Positions 8,505 to 16,041 of a stretch of DNA of 64,000 nucleotides are shown one piece after another. Each line of letters opens with the position of its first letter. Position 1 is the stretch's first letter. The translations under genes were made by a program, and so were the position numbers. The DNA lies in the NCBI GenBank assembly GCA_051967755.1, contig JBQDYD010000003.1:1-64000 (forward strand), written 5' to 3'. The notes under the pieces are model-generated. The model saw nothing but the letters and a program-made list of their open reading frames with translations, ran no database searches and was not told where the DNA came from. The DNA is from UBA1672 sp051967755 (GTDB lineage: Bacteria; Pseudomonadota; Alphaproteobacteria; Micavibrionales; Micavibrionaceae).

Positions 8505-10427
8505 TTATTCTTGGCTTTGTGCGTTCTTTTCTGCCTGTGCAGACCACCATGTCTGCGTAATAAGCGGACTGATACCGGAGAGTGTTTCCGGGCGTTTTAT
8601 GCTGTCCCAATAGGCGATGCGCCATTTTGGATAATGCCACATAGGAATAACATAGTGGTTCCACAGCAAAACACGATCCAGTGCCCTGATCACTGTGATC
8701 AAGTCTTCGCGTGACTGTGCCTGAACGACCTGTTCAATCAGTTGATCAACGACGGGGTCTTTAATACCAATTTGGTTTCGAGATCCGTTAATGTCGGCCT
8801 TGTCTGATCCCCAAAAGTCGCGCTGCTCATTACCGGGGGAGTCTGATTGACCAAATCCGCCGATCAAAATGTCATAGTCAAATGTTTGAACACGTCTTTG
8901 GAATTGCGCCGCATCAACCACACGGAAGTTTGCGCGCGCACCGATACGATCCAGGCTTTTAACGAAGGGAAGAACCCATTTCTCATAAACGGATGAGTAA
9001 TGCAAAATTTCAAATTCCAGCGTTTGCACAGTGCCGTCCGGCAAGGTTCTAAAGCGTACGCCATCCTTATTAAGCTGTGTATAGCCTGCTTCCTCCAAAA
9101 GGGTTTTGGCTTTCTTTAGGTTCTCTCTGTTTTTGCCTGACCCGTTTGTGACAGGTGCTTTGTATTCTTCTGTGAACACCTCAGGCGGGATTTTATCACG
9201 GAACGGCTCAAGAATTTTCAGCTCAGCTTCGCTTGGAAGGCCTCTGGATGCAAGGTCTGAGTTCTCGTAAAAGCTATTCGTGCGTTTATAATCCCCATAG
9301 GCGAATTGCTTGTTTGACCACTCAAAATCAAATGCGTAGTTCAATGCCTGACGAACTTTTTTGTCTTGGAATATCGGTCGTCTGATATTGAAGACAAAGG
9401 CTTGCATTCCCGCAGGGCGAGAATTTTCAATTTCTTCCTTGATCAAGTGGGGCATTTTATCGGCAGAGACCTTATAATTTTCATACCACATCTTGGCTGT
9501 ATTCTCGATTTTTACATCGTAATCCTGTGACAGGAATGATTCATGCGCCACGTTTTCATCGCGGTAATAATCAAATATGACACGGTCAAAATTATTCATA
9601 CCCTTAAAGAACGGTAAGTCTTTGCCCCACCAATCATCATTACGTACATATTCAATTGTGCGGCCGGGAATAACTTTGCCGACTTTATAGGGGCCGCTGC
9701 CTAATGGCGGCTCCAGAGATGTCTCGTCGAATTTACGTCCCTCGGCCGTCCAGTAATGTTTCGGAAGGATTGTCATTTCCGCAATGATCAACGGCAGTTC
9801 GATATTACCCGCGACTGAGAAATAAAAGGTAACGGTTTTATCACCGTCGGCTTCGATGGTTTCGACATCATGCCAGTACGCCTTGTAAAAGGGTTGTCCT
9901 TTTTCAGTGAGGGTTTTGAATGTCCAAATAACGTCATCGGCGGTGATCGGTGTGCCGTCATGCCATTTGGCTTCTTCGCGTAAATTAAAACGAACCCATG
10001 ATTTATCGTCTGCAATGGTGATGTCTTTGGCGATTATTCCATAGAGCGCGAAGGGCTCATCCCATGCATTTTGCATCAAGCTTTCATAATAAAGGCCACT
10101 GCGGATGAAATCCATTCCTGCCGCGGCGTCACCCTTTACGATAAATGGATTTAAAGAATCAAATGTACCGATGACATGCTGTCTTAATGTGCCGCCTTTC
10201 GGGGCGTTAGGGTTAACATAGTCTAGATGTGTGAAATCGGCAGGGTATTTAGGTTGCCCATGTAAAGCAACGCCATGAACGGGTTGTTCGCTTACCTCCG
10301 GTTGGGCTTGAGCCTCAGTTGTCTCTTGTTTTTCTTCGGCATATGAAGGTGAGGGCGCGTAACCAATATTTAACGCTGCCAGTAAGGTCACAAAATAAAC
10401 AGAATAACGCATAAGTGATAAACCCAT
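8505..10427 (-). CDS. yejA: Periplasmic peptide-binding protein, YejA family (SBP family 5)
   Basis: A 640-residue extracellular solute-binding protein. An N-terminal signal peptide ends near 'APSPSYAEE', followed by 'HGVALHGQPKYPADFTHLDY' and 'NPNAPKGGTLRQ', typical of YejA. 'SWVRFNLREEAKWHDGTPIT' is the SBP_bac_5 signature and 'VRQALNYAFDFEW' a later family block. It should deliver oligopeptides to YejB/YejE. Start ATG 10427 has AAGGAT eight bases upstream. It is separated from the permeases by kdsB, the phosphatase and the TPR gene, so the importer is split across 8 kb. Confidence 0.93.
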   Translation of the reverse strand: MGLSLMRYSVYFVTLLAALNIGYAPSPSYAEEKQETTEAQAQPEVSEQPVHGVALHGQPKYPADFTHLDYVNPNAPKGGTLRQHVIGTFDSLNPFIVKGDAAAGMDFIRSGLYYESLMQNAWDEPFALYGIIAKDITIADDKSWVRFNLREEAKWHDGTPITADDVIWTFKTLTEKGQPFYKAYWHDVETIEADGDKTVTFYFSVAGNIELPLIIAEMTILPKHYWTAEGRKFDETSLEPPLGSGPYKVGKVIPGRTIEYVRNDDWWGKDLPFFKGMNNFDRVIFDYYRDENVAHESFLSQDYDVKIENTAKMWYENYKVSADKMPHLIKEEIENSRPAGMQAFVFNIRRPIFQDKKVRQALNYAFDFEWSNKQFAYGDYKRTNSFYENSDLASRGLPSEAELKILEPFRDKIPPEVFTEEYKAPVTNGSGKNRENLKKAKTLLEEAGYTQLNKDGVRFRTLPDGTVQTLEFEILHYSSVYEKWVLPFVKSLDRIGARANFRVVDAAQFQRRVQTFDYDILIGGFGQSDSPGNEQRDFWGSDKADINGSRNQIGIKDPVVDQLIEQVVQAQSREDLITVIRALDRVLLWNHYVIPMWHYPKWRIAYWDSIKRPETLSGISPLITQTWWSAQAEKNAQSQE

Positions 10428-10522
10428 TTTTTAAATCCTTTTTAAAATTGCCGTATTTTAATAAGTGGCAGGTATAAAGTCACGCAGAACTGTGAAATAG
10501 ATTTTAATATGTAATTGGGTGT

Positions 10523-11473
10523 TTAATCACCATATGTATAAACGCCTTGAAAATCAGGTTTTCCAAACAAAAATCCTTGCCCGTATTTAATGTCGTAATC
10601 AAGAATTTGCAGCAGAGTTCTGTGGTTTTCTATTTTTTCGACAATGATATCAGTGCCGTTTACCTCTAAATTATGCTTTCTGCTGAGGTTTTCAGAAAAT
10701 CCTGCATCGGTATGCCCTGATTTAAGGAATGTTTTCGCCGCGATTTTGACAAAATTGATTTGTTTTTGATGGAGGTGTTTTACATCTGTCGGAATTTCCG
10801 GGACATGGTCGAGGGAAAAGCGACAGCCTAAATCTTTCAGGCCTTTGAATATTTTTTGTTCCCCGGGAGAGAGCATCATAAAATTATTATAATCAATTTC
10901 AAAAATGAGCGCGTGCGCAATAGAGCGGTTATAATCCAAAAGCTTAAGAAGGTTGTACATAAAGTGCCGATTGCGCAGTGTCGACGGCTTTACATTAATG
11001 AAATATCCAATGTCATGGTCATTGATACGGCGCTGTCTGCTTAGAATTTTTATACAATGTGATAAAAGAAGCGCATCTAAATGATTAATCATGGGTTCGT
11101 TAGCAGCCAGAGGCAGGTAATCTTCTGCGGCTAAGTAAACGCCCGCATGAATACGAAGGCGTCCGTAGAGCTCATAAAATTTTGTTTTACGTTGGGGAAG
11201 GGTGATGATAGGCTGAATAAATACATCAATATCGTTATGTTCAATCGCGTCATAGAGGCGCTCTCTTATTAACGCATCATCGGTTCGTTGTTTGGGTTGT
11301 GTTGCTTCGCCCAGAAACTCAACATTACCCTCTCTATCGGTATCGGGGTTTTCGATTTCTTCCTGCGCATAATATTGTTGCTTGATATAATTAGGGGCAA
11401 GAAATGCCGGAATCACATCACCAAACGCAGCAGAATTTTCCTCTTCATGTCTCATGTGGCTTTTATTATCCAT
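10523..11473 (-). CDS. Degenerate EAL-domain protein, TipF-like
   Basis: A 316-residue protein with an acidic N-terminal region and one EAL-type domain from about residue 65 to the end. It keeps the fold landmarks 'VFIQPII', 'FINVKPSTLRN' and the terminal 'KYGQGFLFGKP'. The catalytic signatures are missing: the EAL box reads 'YELYGRL', the second site is 'FEIDYN', and the DDFG motif is replaced by 'FSLDHVPEI'. It is therefore probably not a c-di-GMP phosphodiesterase but a c-di-GMP receptor or scaffold. The 'FSLDHV...FVKI' pattern resembles TipF, the Caulobacter flagellar positioning factor. Unlike TipF it has no membrane helices or coiled coil at the N-terminus, so the equivalence is tentative. 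A perfect inverted repeat lies just upstream. Confidence 0.78.
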   Translation of the reverse strand: MDNKSHMRHEEENSAAFGDVIPAFLAPNYIKQQYYAQEEIENPDTDREGNVEFLGEATQPKQRTDDALIRERLYDAIEHNDIDVFIQPIITLPQRKTKFYELYGRLRIHAGVYLAAEDYLPLAANEPMINHLDALLLSHCIKILSRQRRINDHDIGYFINVKPSTLRNRHFMYNLLKLLDYNRSIAHALIFEIDYNNFMMLSPGEQKIFKGLKDLGCRFSLDHVPEIPTDVKHLHQKQINFVKIAAKTFLKSGHTDAGFSENLSRKHNLEVNGTDIIVEKIENHRTLLQILDYDIKYGQGFLFGKPDFQGVYTYGD

Positions 11474-11482
11474 GAAATATCA

Positions 11483-11505
11483 ACCGTACTTATTATTAGT
11501 ACGGT
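11483..11505. repeat. Perfect inverted repeat upstream of the EAL gene
   Basis: ACCGTACT and AGTACGGT form 8-base arms around a 7-base centre, ending 10 bases before the start codon of the EAL-domain gene. No T-tract follows on either strand, so an operator or leader hairpin is more likely than a terminator. Confidence 0.45.
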
Positions 11506-11531
11506 AAGACTATGCAAGGATTGTGCCGCTT

Positions 11532-12605
11532 TTAGTGATCTGCGCCGATTGCGTGGCTAATATTTTCAAAGCCGTCTTTATCCATCAGCTCGAGCAGACC
11601 CTTATTAATATTGTTGGCGATATCGGGGCCTTCATAGATCATGCCTGTGTATAGCTGCACCAAAGAAGCGCCGGCTTTGATCTTTTCATAGGCGTGTTCT
11701 GCCGTTTGAATGCCGCCAACCCCGATGATAGGAAGATTACCTTTGGTAAGTTTATAAAAATTCTTTATGACCTTGGTTGATTTGTCTCGAACCGGAGCAC
11801 CACTGAGACCTCCGGTTTCGTTAGAAAACTTTGAAGGCAGGGTGTCGGGACGATCTAGCGTTGTGTTCGTTAAGATTACGCCGTTCACTTTATTTTCGAT
11901 TAAAGTTTCTGCAATTTCTTCTTGCTGCTTTTCTGTAAGGTCAGGGGCAAGCTTTACTAATAATGGTGTCGGGTAATCAGGGCATACTTGTCTGACACGC
12001 TTCATTAGGGCGCTAAGCAATTCTGTTAAGGGTTCTTTCTCCTGAAGATCTCTTAAGCCCGGGGTGTTCGGTGATGAAATATTCACCGTCAGGTAGTCAG
12101 CTTGTTCTGCAAACTCGCTTATCAGTTCCAGATAATCTTCGGCAGGGTTTTGCTGCCCTTTATTCATGCCAATATTAATGCCGATAATTCCGTCATCAGG
12201 GCGAGTTGGGTCGTTTCTCGCTTTGTCTAAGTTCGGCTTAAACGCTCTGATACCCCCATTAGGGAAACCCATTCGGTTGATGACGGCATCATTGGACGGG
12301 TCGCGAAAAATACGTGGGCGCGGATTACCGCCCTGCGGTTTTGGTGTAACTGTTCCGGCTTCGGTAAAACCAAAACCAAGCTTTAGAAGGGGCACAATGA
12401 CTTCGGCGTTTTTGTCAAAACCTGCCGCCATACCGACCGGATTTTCAAATTTCAACCCAAGGACATCTTGTGTAAGGCGATCTGATTTTGTTGGGTTGCA
12501 GCTTCTTATAACACCGGTTTTTAAGGCTTTGATTGTCAGGCCGTGTGCGGCCTCAGGGTCAATTTTAAAGATTCCGGGGCGAATAAATCGATATAGTTTT
12601 TGCAT
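11532..12605 (-). CDS. pyrD: Dihydroorotate dehydrogenase (quinone), class 2
   Basis: A 357-residue inner-membrane-associated flavoenzyme of pyrimidine synthesis that oxidises dihydroorotate to orotate with quinone. The N-terminal 'LYRFIRPGIFKIDPEAAHG' is the class 2 membrane-association helix. 'VGMAAGFDKNAEVI', 'NISSPNTPGLRDLQ', 'LTNTTLDRP' and 'LIGVGGI'-type FMN-binding segments follow. Length is normal. It is the last gene of a packed unit beginning at ctrA, with three bases between the pgsA stop and this ATG. Confidence 0.95.
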   Translation of the reverse strand: MQKLYRFIRPGIFKIDPEAAHGLTIKALKTGVIRSCNPTKSDRLTQDVLGLKFENPVGMAAGFDKNAEVIVPLLKLGFGFTEAGTVTPKPQGGNPRPRIFRDPSNDAVINRMGFPNGGIRAFKPNLDKARNDPTRPDDGIIGINIGMNKGQQNPAEDYLELISEFAEQADYLTVNISSPNTPGLRDLQEKEPLTELLSALMKRVRQVCPDYPTPLLVKLAPDLTEKQQEEIAETLIENKVNGVILTNTTLDRPDTLPSKFSNETGGLSGAPVRDKSTKVIKNFYKLTKGNLPIIGVGGIQTAEHAYEKIKAGASLVQLYTGMIYEGPDIANNINKGLLELMDKDGFENISHAIGADH

Positions 12606-12608
12606 GAT

Positions 12609-13187
12609 TTAATTCTCTGTTTGTTCGTCTTTAATGTGTTTTACGCCTTTGAAAAAGTATTGCAAGCCACTGATGATGGTTAGGATGGTCGCCAGCGTTA
12701 ATAGTATAAGACCGATTTCATAAGCATACGGAGAGTGATTAGATAAAATTAAGAAACCAATCGCTACCATTTGGACTGTTGTTTTTAGCTTTGCTATTTG
12801 TGTAACAGGCATGGATATTTTCTTGGGGCCTAGATATTCCCGCATGCCGGAGACCAGGAATTCACGCGTAAATATCAGCATGACCAGTATCGTCCATAAA
12901 CCGGTAATGCGGTCAAAAGCCACCAATGTGATCAATAGAACAGAGACGAGTATTTTATCAGATATAGGATCAAGAAACGTCCCGAAGGCACTGTGCTGGT
13001 TTAATTTTCTTGCAAAGAACCCATCAAAGTAATCTGTGATTGCGGCAAAGACATAGGTAAAGAAACATAAAAAGATTACAGTCGAACCGTACTTGGCCTC
13101 CATGTAAAAGAAAAGCACCATAAGCGGTATCATAAGGATACGCATAATCGTCAAAGTGTTCGGAATGTTATTTGTTATGATTTTCAT
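12609..13187 (-). CDS. pgsA: CDP-diacylglycerol-glycerol-3-phosphate 3-phosphatidyltransferase
   Basis: A 192-residue integral membrane enzyme that makes phosphatidylglycerophosphate, precursor of phosphatidylglycerol and cardiolipin. The CDP-alcohol phosphotransferase signature is complete: 'DYFDGFFARKLNQHSAFG' followed by 'FLDPISDK', matching D-G-x2-A-R-x8-G-x3-D-x3-D. About four to five membrane segments follow. Length fits PgsA. It lies five bases after the upstream phosphatase-like gene and three before pyrD. Confidence 0.93.
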   Translation of the reverse strand: MKIITNNIPNTLTIMRILMIPLMVLFFYMEAKYGSTVIFLCFFTYVFAAITDYFDGFFARKLNQHSAFGTFLDPISDKILVSVLLITLVAFDRITGLWTILVMLIFTREFLVSGMREYLGPKKISMPVTQIAKLKTTVQMVAIGFLILSNHSPYAYEIGLILLTLATILTIISGLQYFFKGVKHIKDEQTEN

Positions 13188-13192
13188 GCTGG

Positions 13193-14158
13193 CTACTCTA
13201 CTGCAAAAGTCGCGATAAGGGAATGATGATCTGAGCCATGAGATTGGCCTCTTTTTATATTTAACAAGGTAAGAGCATCACTGAATAATATGTGATCAAT
13301 CGGAATTTTTAAAACCGGAATTAATAGAAAAGACGGCCAAGTATTTGCCGGTAAAAACCCGTAAAATTGATAGTTTAAATTCGATAGCCGCATAAAAGTA
13401 TTGAACTGTATGCTATATGGTGTGGTGTTGATATCGCCGATAAAGATAATGTTTTTGCCTTTATCTTTGGCAATCCATTCTCCCGCATAAAATAATTCCT
13501 TGGTCTGATAGACATAGTGCATGTGTTTGATTGGCGTGTCCGTATGGGCGGAATAGATTGTTACCTTTTGCCCATGTTCAAGCGTGATATTAAAGCGCAT
13601 GCCACTGGTATGGCAGCCTGTCTTACATATTCTGGATATTCTGAGGTCTTCTAACGGGTATTTGCTAAATACGAGGGCATGGCCCGGGCGACGCCTCATT
13701 GGCGGCAATGTATAGGGCAGAACATTTTTTAAGGTGTTCTTGAGCTGTGTGACGTCATAGGTGGTCACTTCCTGCATTACCAAAAGTTCAATTTTGTTGT
13801 TTTCTATCCATTCAGGCAAAACATCAAAAGGTTTATTTTTATGATATTTATTATATTGCGCAATTTTCAATATCGCGTGATCAGGATGTGCCGTCGGTGC
13901 AGTGAATTGTAATGGGTTTTGCATCGGCAGGCGTGTTTGGGCGTATCCGATGATTGTAACCGTAGCCATGCAGCTTGCCAGTATAAGGTTCTTATTTATT
14001 TTTACTAAGCACATACACAACAGCAAAGCGATTAAGCTCATCTGCAAATAAAAATGCATGAATAAAGCAGGGAGCCAGTGTAAGTGCCCCAGAAAACTGA
14101 ATAAGAAGCACGCGAGCAAGCCGCCCGACAAAATAGTGATGAGTGTTTTTATGTTCAT
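13193..14158 (-). CDS. Membrane-anchored endonuclease/exonuclease/phosphatase-family protein (copy 1)
   Basis: A 321-residue protein with three hydrophobic segments in its first 90 residues, then a periplasmic-looking EEP domain. The domain motifs are present: 'LLVMQEV' (metal Glu), 'YSAHTDTP', 'IIFIGDINTTPYS' (catalytic Asp/Asn), 'IDHILFSD' and 'GSDHHSLIATF' (catalytic His). EEP enzymes cut phosphodiesters in nucleic acids, inositol phosphates or lipids; substrate here is unknown. I choose ATG 14158, one base after the upstream stop. An ATG at 14173 and a TTG at 14182 would overlap the previous gene. It is a paralogue of the preceding gene, from tandem duplication. Confidence 0.83.
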   Translation of the reverse strand: MNIKTLITILSGGLLACFLFSFLGHLHWLPALFMHFYLQMSLIALLLCMCLVKINKNLILASCMATVTIIGYAQTRLPMQNPLQFTAPTAHPDHAILKIAQYNKYHKNKPFDVLPEWIENNKIELLVMQEVTTYDVTQLKNTLKNVLPYTLPPMRRRPGHALVFSKYPLEDLRISRICKTGCHTSGMRFNITLEHGQKVTIYSAHTDTPIKHMHYVYQTKELFYAGEWIAKDKGKNIIFIGDINTTPYSIQFNTFMRLSNLNYQFYGFLPANTWPSFLLIPVLKIPIDHILFSDALTLLNIKRGQSHGSDHHSLIATFAVE

Positions 14159-14159
14159 A

Positions 14160-15119
14160 TTATTGGATCGCATATGTAGCAATGAGCGGATAATGATCTG
14201 ACCCCATTGCCGGCCCGCGTCGTTTTTCGATCAGCTGAAGATCGCCTTTATGCAGGATATGGTCAATAGGAATTTGAAAAATGTAATCAATGTATGCAGA
14301 TGGCCATGAAGGAACAGGCAAGTAGGAGCTGTATTCATTTTTTAACGCGGTGGCACGAAGCAGGTCTTTAAAATAAGGGGAGTAGGGCGTTATATTAAAG
14401 TCACCAAGAAGAATGACATTCTTACTTTTATCAGCGTTAATTTTTTCTGACATTATCTCAATATCTGTGTTTCGTTGTTTCGAATGCTTGCCTGAGACCG
14501 GAGGGACAGGGTGCGCAGCATAGACAGAGACACTTATTTCATTTGAAAGTTCCATAACCACATGGCCGTATATATTGTTAATCACATATTCTTGCGTATA
14601 ACCAACCGAGGCATTTTCAAGTGGATAGCGGCTGAGCATTAAAAACCCAAATGGGTTTGTAAGAATAGCGTGATGTAAATATGGGTAATCCTGCAGATTT
14701 TGTACATGCCGCATTATGTCCGGATCAGCTTCCTGTATGACCAGAATATCGGGCTTTTCTATCGCGATCCATTTTAAAATCTCTTGGCTATTTGGTGTGT
14801 AAAATAATTTGTTAAATAGCGCGACTTTCAGATTTGCCGGATCTGTGTTCAGCGGCGCTTTTGGGGTGGAAAAATATATTTCGCAGCCCGTAGATAAAAC
14901 AATTAATCCCATAAAAAGCGCATATCGTTTTGATTTTCGGATCAGGAAATACGTACCCAAAACCGATGCGCCAACGAGGTATTGAAAAATAAAGTGACGC
15001 AGAATATCAAAAAACCAGAAAAAGGCCGCAGCGAAGGAGAGCGTATAAGCCACACAAAGTAAAAGAGCCAACGATGTGGCTCCTTTATGAATATCTTTGG
15101 AAAAACTACTTTCCTGCAT
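14160..15119 (-). CDS. Membrane-anchored endonuclease/exonuclease/phosphatase-family protein (copy 2)
   Basis: A 319-residue paralogue of the gene that follows it, with the same layout. N-terminal hydrophobic segments span about residues 15-80. The EEP domain has 'ILVIQEADPD', 'YAAHPVPP', 'VILLGDFNITPYS', 'IPIDHILH' and 'GSDHYPLIATY'. All expected catalytic residues are visible. The ATG overlaps the ctrA stop codon (TAATG), so translation is coupled to ctrA. With pgsA two genes downstream, a membrane-lipid or envelope role is tempting but unproven. Confidence 0.83.
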   Translation of the reverse strand: MQESSFSKDIHKGATSLALLLCVAYTLSFAAAFFWFFDILRHFIFQYLVGASVLGTYFLIRKSKRYALFMGLIVLSTGCEIYFSTPKAPLNTDPANLKVALFNKLFYTPNSQEILKWIAIEKPDILVIQEADPDIMRHVQNLQDYPYLHHAILTNPFGFLMLSRYPLENASVGYTQEYVINNIYGHVVMELSNEISVSVYAAHPVPPVSGKHSKQRNTDIEIMSEKINADKSKNVILLGDFNITPYSPYFKDLLRATALKNEYSSYLPVPSWPSAYIDYIFQIPIDHILHKGDLQLIEKRRGPAMGSDHYPLIATYAIQ

Positions 15120-15823
15120 TAGCCATTCGCGGCTTGCTTGTCATCCTCATGCGGGTCACGCAGAACATAGCCACGCCCCCAAACAGTTTCGATGTAGTTT
15201 GATCCATCTGTCGCATCAGCAAGTTTTTTGCGCAATTTACAGATGAACACGTCGATAATCTTTGCTTCGGGCTCATCCATACCGCCATATAGGTGGTTCA
15301 GGAACATTTCTTTGGTCAGGGTTGATCCTTTGCGCAAAGAGAGAAGTTCAAGAATGCCGTATTCTTTACCTGTTAGGTGAAGTGGCTTGCCCGCGGCTTC
15401 GATTGTGCGTGTATCAAGATTAACCTTGATTTGACCTGTTTCGATGATGCTTTGCGCATGGCCTTGAGAGCGGCGAACAATGGCCTGAATACGCGCGACC
15501 AATTCACGCTTATCAAACGGCTTTGTCAAATAATCATCCGCACCAAATCCTAGGCCCTTCAGCTTGTTATCAAGCTCTGTTAAACCTGAGAGAATTAGAA
15601 TAGGTGTTTCCACTTTTGCTGCGCGGAATGCCTTAAGCACGTCATATCCATCCATATCAGGAAGCATCAGATCCAAAATAATGATGTCATAATCGTAAAT
15701 CTTACCAAGATCGAGGCCGTCTTCGCCTAAATCAGTGGTATCGACAATATACCCTTCGGACTTTAGCATTAATTCTATGCTTTTCGCGGTTGATGTATCG
15801 TCTTCAACTAATAAAACGCGCAT
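15119..15823 (-). CDS. ctrA: Cell cycle transcriptional regulator CtrA
   Basis: A 234-residue OmpR/PhoB-type response regulator. The receiver has the acidic pair at residues 7-9 ('LLVEDD'), phospho-acceptor D51 in 'IIILDLMLPDMDGYDV' and K in 'YLTKPF'. The winged-helix domain ends 'ETVWGRGYVLRDP'. In alphaproteobacteria CtrA, phosphorylated through CckA-ChpT, controls flagellar, chemotaxis and cell-cycle genes. I start at ATG 15823, which has AAGGGAG upstream, and not the longer frame to 15901. The C-terminus ends 'AANG' rather than the Ala-Ala that ClpXP recognises in Caulobacter. The promoter region shared with fliI is full of TTAA half-sites, suggesting autoregulation. Confidence 0.96.
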   Translation of the reverse strand: MRVLLVEDDTSTAKSIELMLKSEGYIVDTTDLGEDGLDLGKIYDYDIIILDLMLPDMDGYDVLKAFRAAKVETPILILSGLTELDNKLKGLGFGADDYLTKPFDKRELVARIQAIVRRSQGHAQSIIETGQIKVNLDTRTIEAAGKPLHLTGKEYGILELLSLRKGSTLTKEMFLNHLYGGMDEPEAKIIDVFICKLRKKLADATDGSNYIETVWGRGYVLRDPHEDDKQAANG

Positions 15824-15872
15824 GGATTCTCCCTTTAAAATCGTTTGGAAACAAAAAGTTGCACAGGTGGCG

Positions 15873-15957
15873 TTAACCTTTATTAACAAGTATATTAACA
15901 AATATTAATAAAGTTAACAAATTGTTTAACCGTTTTCGCACAGTTTTCTTAAGATTC
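15873..15957. promoter_or_regulatory. CtrA half-site cluster and GANTC in the ctrA/fliI divergent promoter region
   Basis: TTAA tetramers begin at 15873, 15883, 15895, 15905, 15914, 15926 and 15949, and five of the first six read TTAAC on the plus strand. None are spaced at exactly 11 (N7); gaps are 6 or 8 bases for most pairs. A GATTC (CcrM-type GANTC) lies at 15953-15957 and another at 15825-15829, beside the ctrA start. Known CtrA and CcrM logic in Caulobacter makes autoregulation and methylation control plausible. Confidence 0.5.
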
Positions 15958-16041
15958 GTGATTTTATGTGCTGTAGGCTTTGTATTTCCTGTGAATAAGA
16001 GTACACTGGCCTAAATATTCTTTTCACTGTGGATCATCATC

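Noticed and set aside
12166..12612. 148-codon plus-strand frame opposite pyrD
   Set aside because: Fully antisense to a certain gene, with no ribosome site or protein-like domain; codon shadow.
15824..15901. N-terminal extension of ctrA to 15901
   Set aside because: The extension is hydrophobic, not conserved in CtrA, and spans the ribosome site and TTAA promoter cluster.
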